Shown here: piece by piece, positions 60,088-64,000 of the stretch
Layout of the letters: every line of letters starts with the position of its first letter
How positions within the stretch are numbered: position 1 is the stretch's first letter
Assembly: GCA_963402885.1 (NCBI GenBank)
Contig: OY727098.1
Location: 11,952,717-12,016,716 of the forward strand
Origin: Antedon bifida
Lineage: Eukaryota > Echinodermata > Crinoidea > Comatulida > Antedonidae
Direction of reading: 5' to 3'
DNA: 64,000 nt
Notes under the pieces: generated by a model
What the model was told of the DNA's origin: nothing
The model's database searches: none
Seen by the model: only the letters and a program-made list of their open reading frames with translations
Made by a program: the position numbers and the translations under genes

Positions 60088-62732
60088 TTTTTTCGAAAAT
60101 CACAAAATGGTATAAAACGTCTCCAAATGCGATTTGAAGCTATTCTGTACACTTTGATGGTTTTTGTGAAAAATTTTTGTCGAAATGCTCAAAATGGTCT
60201 AAAACGTTTTTAAATACGATATTAAGCTATTTTGTGCTCTTTGATGTTTTTGTGTGAAAAGTTTTATCGAATTGCTCAAAATGGTCTAAAACGTTTTTAA
60301 ATACGATATTAAGCTATTTTGTGCTCTTTGATGTTTTTGTGTGAAAAGTTTTATCGAATTGCTCAAAATGGTCTAAAACGGTTTCTAATGAGATTTTAAG
60401 CACTTTGATGTTTTTCTATAACCAAGTTTTTTCGAAAATCACAAAATGGTCTAAAACGTCTCCAAATGCGATTTGAAGCTATTCTAAGCACTTTGGTGTT
60501 TTTATGTTAACAAGTTTTTTCGAAAATAACAAAATGGTCTAAAATGTCTCCAAATGCGATTTGAAGCTATTCTTAGCACTTTGGTGTTTTTATGTTAACA
60601 AGTTTTTTCGAAAATCACAAAATGGTCTAAAACGTCTCCAAATGCGATTTGAAGCTATTCTGCACACTTTGATGTTTTGTGTGAAAAATTTTTGTCGAAA
60701 TGCTCAAAATGGTCTAAAACGTTTTTAAATACGATATTAAGTTATTTTGTGCTCTTTGATGTTTTTATGTGAAAGGTTTTATCGAATTGCTCAAAATGGT
60801 CTAAAATGGTTTATAATGAGATTTTAAGCAATTTGATGTTTTTGTGTAACCAAGTTTTTTCGAAAATCACAAAATGGTCTAAAACGTCTCCAAATGCGAT
60901 TTGAAGCTATTCTAAGCACTTTGGTGTTTTTATGTTAACAAGTTTTTTCGAAAATCACAAAATGGTCTAAAACGTCTCCAAATGCGATTTGAAGCTATTC
61001 TGTAGACTTTGATGTTTTTTGTGAAAAATTTTTGTCGAAATGCTCAAAATGGTCTAAAACGTTTTTAAATACGATATTAAGCTATTTTGTGCTCTTTGAT
61101 GTTTTTGTGTGAAAAGTTTTATCGAATTGCTCAAAATGGTCTAAAACGGTTTCTAATGAGATTTAAAGCACTTTGATGTTTTTCTGTAACCAAGTTTTTT
61201 CGAAAATCACAAATTGGTCTAAAACGTCTCCAAATGCGATTTGAAGCTATTCTGCACACTTTGATGTTTTGTGTGAAACATTTTTGTCGAAATGCTCAAA
61301 ATGGTCTAAAACGTTTTTAAATACGATATTAAGCTATTTTGGGCTCTTTGATGTTTTTGTGTGAAAAGTTTTATCGAATTGCTCAAAATGGTCTAAAACG
61401 GTTTCTAATGAGATTTTAAGCACTTTGATGTTTTTCTATAACCAAGTTTTTTCGAAAATCACAAAATGGTCTAAAACGTCTCCAAATGCGATTTGAAGCT
61501 ATTCTAAGCACTTTGGTGTTTTTATGTTAACAAGTTTTTTCGAAAATAACAAAATGGTCTAAAATGTCTCCAAATGCGATTTGAAGCTATTCTTAGCACT
61601 TTGGTGTTTTTATGTTAACAAGTTTTTTCGAAAATCACAAAATGGTCTAAAACGTCTCCAAATGCGATTTGAAGCTATTCTGCACACTTTGATGTTTGGT
61701 GTGAAAAATTTTTGTCGAAATGCTCAAAATGGTCTAAAACGTTTTTAAATACGATATTAAGCTATTTTGTGCTCTTTGATGTTTTTGTGTGAAAAGTTTT
61801 ATCGAATTGCTCAAAATGGTCTAAAACGGTTTATAATGAGATTTTAAGCACTTTGATGTTTTTGTGTAACCAAGTTTTTTCGAAAATCACAAAATGGTCT
61901 AAAACGTCTCCAAATGCGATTTGAAGCTATTCTAAGCACTTTGGTGTTTTTATGTTAACAAGTTCTTTCGAAAATCACAAAATGGTCTAAAACGTTTTTA
62001 AATACGATATTAAGCTATTTTGTGCTCTTTGATGTTTTTGTGTGAAAAGTTTTATCGAATTGCTCAAAATGGTCTAAAACGGTTTATAATGAGATTTTAA
62101 GCACTTTGATGTTTTTGTGTAACCAAGTTTTTTCGAAAATCACAAAATGGTCTAAAACGTCTCCAAATGCGATTTGAAGCTATTCTAAGCACTTTGGTGT
62201 TTTTATGATAACAAGTTTTTTCGAAAATCACAAAATGGTCTAAAACGTCTCCAAATGCGATTTGAAGCTATTCTAAGCACTTTGGTGTTTTTATGTTAAC
62301 AAGTTTTTTCGAAAATCACAAAATGGTCTAAAACGTTTTTAAATACGATATTACGCTATTTTGTGCTCTTTGATGTTTTTGTGTGAAAAGTTTTATCGAA
62401 TTGCTCAAAATGGTCTAAAACGGTTTCTAATGAGATTTTAAGCACTTTGATGTTTTTCTGTAACCAAGTTTGTTCGAAAATCACAAAATGGTCTAAAACG
62501 TCTCCAAATGCGATTTGAAGCTATTCTAAGCACTTTGGTGTTTTTATGATAACAAGTTTTTTCGAAAATCACAAAATGGTCTAAAACGTCTCCAAATGCG
62601 ATTTGAAGCTATTCTAAGCACTTTGGTGTTTTTATGTTAACAAGTTTTTTCGAAAATCACAAAATGGTCTAAAACGTCTCCAAATGCGATTTGAAGCTAT
62701 TCTAAGCACTTTGGTGTTTTTATGTTAACAAG
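60088..62732. repeat. Complete 31-mer HOR copy with a conversion tract (2,645 bp)
   Basis: All positions are present, but the second monomer ends and the third begins with B-tail/C-head sequence (see 60,262-60,348). The hybrid is at 61,962. It shares TTACGC (62,353) with the copy at 52,406, 7,682 bp earlier, although the two copies between lack it. Confidence 0.92.
60262..60348 (+). repeat. Unique C/B hybrid monomer (87 bp), local conversion tract
   Basis: The second and third monomers of this HOR copy should be two B monomers with a GAACAT tail between them, as in the copies at 52.4, 55.05, 57.4 and 62.7 kb. Here the stretch of about 30 bp from roughly 60,246 to 60,275 reads as a B tail plus C head (GTGTGAAAAG, TTTTATCGAATTGCTC) and then returns to B sequence after the core. 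HOR length is unchanged (60,109 to 62,754 is still 2,645 bp), which favours a short conversion over an insertion or deletion. Confidence 0.88.
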
Positions 62733-64000
62733 TTTTTTCGAAAATAACAAAATGGTATAAAACGTCTCCAAATGCGATTTGAAGCTATTCTGTACACTTT
62801 GATGGTTTTTGTGAAAAATTTTTGTCGAAATGCTCAAAATGGTCTAAAACGTTTTTAAATACGATATTAAGCTATTTTGTGCTCTTTGATGTTTTGTGTG
62901 AACATTTTTTGTCGAAATGCTCAAAATGGTCTAAAACGTTTTTAAATACGATATTAAGCTATTTTGTGCTCTTTGATGTTTTTGTGTGAAAAGTTTTATC
63001 GAATTGCTCAAAATGGTCTAAAACGGTTTATAATGAGATTTTAAGCACTTTGATGTTTTTGTGTAACCAAGTTTTTTCGAAAATCACAAAATGGTCTAAA
63101 ACGTCTCCAAATGCGATTTGAAGCTATTCTAAGCACTTTGGTGTTTTTATGTTAACAAGTTCTTTCGAAAATCACAAAATGGTCTAAAACGTTTTTAAAT
63201 ACGATATTAAGCTATTTTGTGCTCTTTGATGTTTTTGTGTGAAAAGTTTTATCGAATTGCTCAAAATGGTCTAAAACGGTTTCTAATGAGATTTTAAGCA
63301 CTTTGATGTTTTTCTATAACCAAGTTTTTTCGAAAATCACAAAATGGTCTAAAACGTCTCCAAATGCGATTTGAAGCTATTCTAAGCACTTTGGTGTTTT
63401 TATGTTAACAAGTTTTTTCGAAAATAACAAAATGGTCTAAAATGTCTCCAAATGCGATTTGAAGCTATTCTTAGCACTTTGGTGTTTTTATGTTAACAAG
63501 TTTTTTCGAAAATCACAAAATGGTCTAAAACGTCTCCAAATGCGATTTGAAGCTATTCTGCACACTTTGATGTTTTGTGTGAAAAATTTTTGTCGAAATG
63601 CTCAAAATGGTCTAAAACGTTTTTAAATACGATATTAAGCTATTTTGTGCTCTTTGATGTTTTTATGTGAAAAGTTTTATCGAATTGCTCAAAATGGTCT
63701 AAAATGGTTTATAATGAGATTTTAAGCAATTTGATGTTTTTGTGTAACCAAGTTTTTTCGAAAATCACAAAATGGTCTAAAACGTCTCCAAATGCGATTT
63801 GAAGCTATTCTAAGCACTTTGGTGTTTTTATGTTAACAAGTTTTTTCGAAAATCACAAAATGGTCTAAAACGTCTCCAAATGCGATTTGAAGCTATTCTG
63901 TACACTTTGATGTTTTTTTGAAAATTTTTTGTCGAAATGCTCAAAATGGTCTAAAACGTTTTTAAATACGATATTAAGCTATTTTGTGCTCTTTGATGTT
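62733..64000. repeat. Right edge: HOR copy switching to another variant (1,268 bp)
   Basis: Starts with an anchor whose head is AATAAC (GGTATAAAACG at 62,754), then B (GAACAT), B, and a C with GTTTATAATG and GTGTAACC instead of the expected GTTTCTAATG and CTATAACC. From there it follows 12,150-13,240 at an offset of 50,760, including the hybrid at 63,159 and GTACAC plus T-run at 63,900. The array continues beyond the window. Confidence 0.88.

Larger units (their letters stand above)
1..64000. repeat. Satellite DNA array spanning the entire window (A/B/C monomers, 31-mer HOR)
   Basis: Head-to-tail tandem repeats of about 78-88 bp fill the window from first to last base, roughly 750 monomers at a mean of 85.3 bp. 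All monomers read in the same direction; I found no stretch in which the reverse complement of the core (CGTTTTAGACCATTTT) appears on the plus strand. There is no intervening unique DNA, transposon, microsatellite or gene. Arrays of this kind are typical of eukaryotic centromeres, pericentromeres or other heterochromatin; which one applies cannot be told from sequence alone. Both array edges lie outside the window. Confidence 0.98.

Noticed and set aside
1..64000. CRISPR array, because of regular short repeats
   Set aside because: There are no unique spacers: the sequence between any conserved segments is itself repeated. Period, length and lack of cas genes also do not fit.
1..64000. Bacterial-type promoter elements (TATAAT in GTTTATAATGAG) and T-run terminators
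   Set aside because: They occur inside repeated C or A monomers at every copy with no gene nearby, and the DNA is of eukaryotic satellite type.
1..64000. Telomere repeats, tRNA, rRNA or transposon ends
   Set aside because: I looked for short telomere-like repeats, tRNA-like arms, terminal inverted repeats and long unique inserts, and saw none.
1..64000. Inverted segments within the array
   Set aside because: The reverse complement of the core and of the A head was not seen on the plus strand anywhere in the window.
1..64000. Assignment to a named satellite family or species
   Set aside because: I do not recognise the monomer as a known published family and cannot search a database. A search of the A, B and C consensus against repeat libraries and genomes would decide it.

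Overview
The whole window is one uninterrupted satellite DNA array. I see no protein gene, RNA gene, transposon, microsatellite or unique sequence, and the array runs off both ends. It is AT-rich (about 30% GC from base counts of the monomers) and every monomer has the same orientation. This is eukaryotic DNA of the centromeric or heterochromatic satellite kind. I do not recognise the family and do not name a species.

Three related monomers build the array: A (88 bp), B (88 bp, some 87) and C (78 bp). All share a 13-15 bp core around AAATGGTCTAAAACG. C looks like an A/B-type monomer that lost 10 bp between two AAGC repeats. Head/tail hybrids (A/B, C/B, A with a C tail, C with an A tail) are common, and their switch points tend to fall at the shared core or in the tail. 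The order follows a simple grammar: one to four A heads, then a B or A/B tail, then C, then A again.

Above this is a higher-order repeat (HOR) of 31 monomers and 2,645 bp. I anchor it on monomer 1, an A monomer whose tail contains GTACAC followed by GATGG. Exact 2,645-bp spacings occur at 8,899-11,543, 33,637-36,281, 52,406-55,050, 57,443-60,087 and 60,088-62,732. The other anchor-to-anchor intervals are deleted, fused or expanded versions (516 to 5,971 bp).

Above the HOR there are multi-kilobase duplications at large spacings. These are 1-8.7 kb with 18.35-26.8 kb, 17.7-22.4 kb with 44.9-49.55 kb, 27.66-33.37 kb with 38.08-43.78 kb (constant offset 10,413), 23.6-27.8 kb with 50.5-54.8 kb (offset 26,953), 4.1-7.4 kb with 11.6-14.95 kb (offset 7,506), and 14-16.66 kb with 35.3-38.07 kb (offset 21,412). 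The left and middle are a mosaic. The right end (52.4-62.7 kb) is the cleanest stretch, with four consecutive HOR copies. Two islands of older-looking, more diverged monomers (28,515-30,050 and 38,928-40,463) are copies of each other.

The only two open reading frames of note (minus strand, 71 codons) are by-products of a single substitution in those islands and are rejected as genes. The interest here is in how the satellite evolves (unequal exchange, conversion, chimeric monomers) and in its conserved core, which could be a protein-binding site. All coordinates and counts were made by eye; segment ends given as approximate may be off by up to one monomer.
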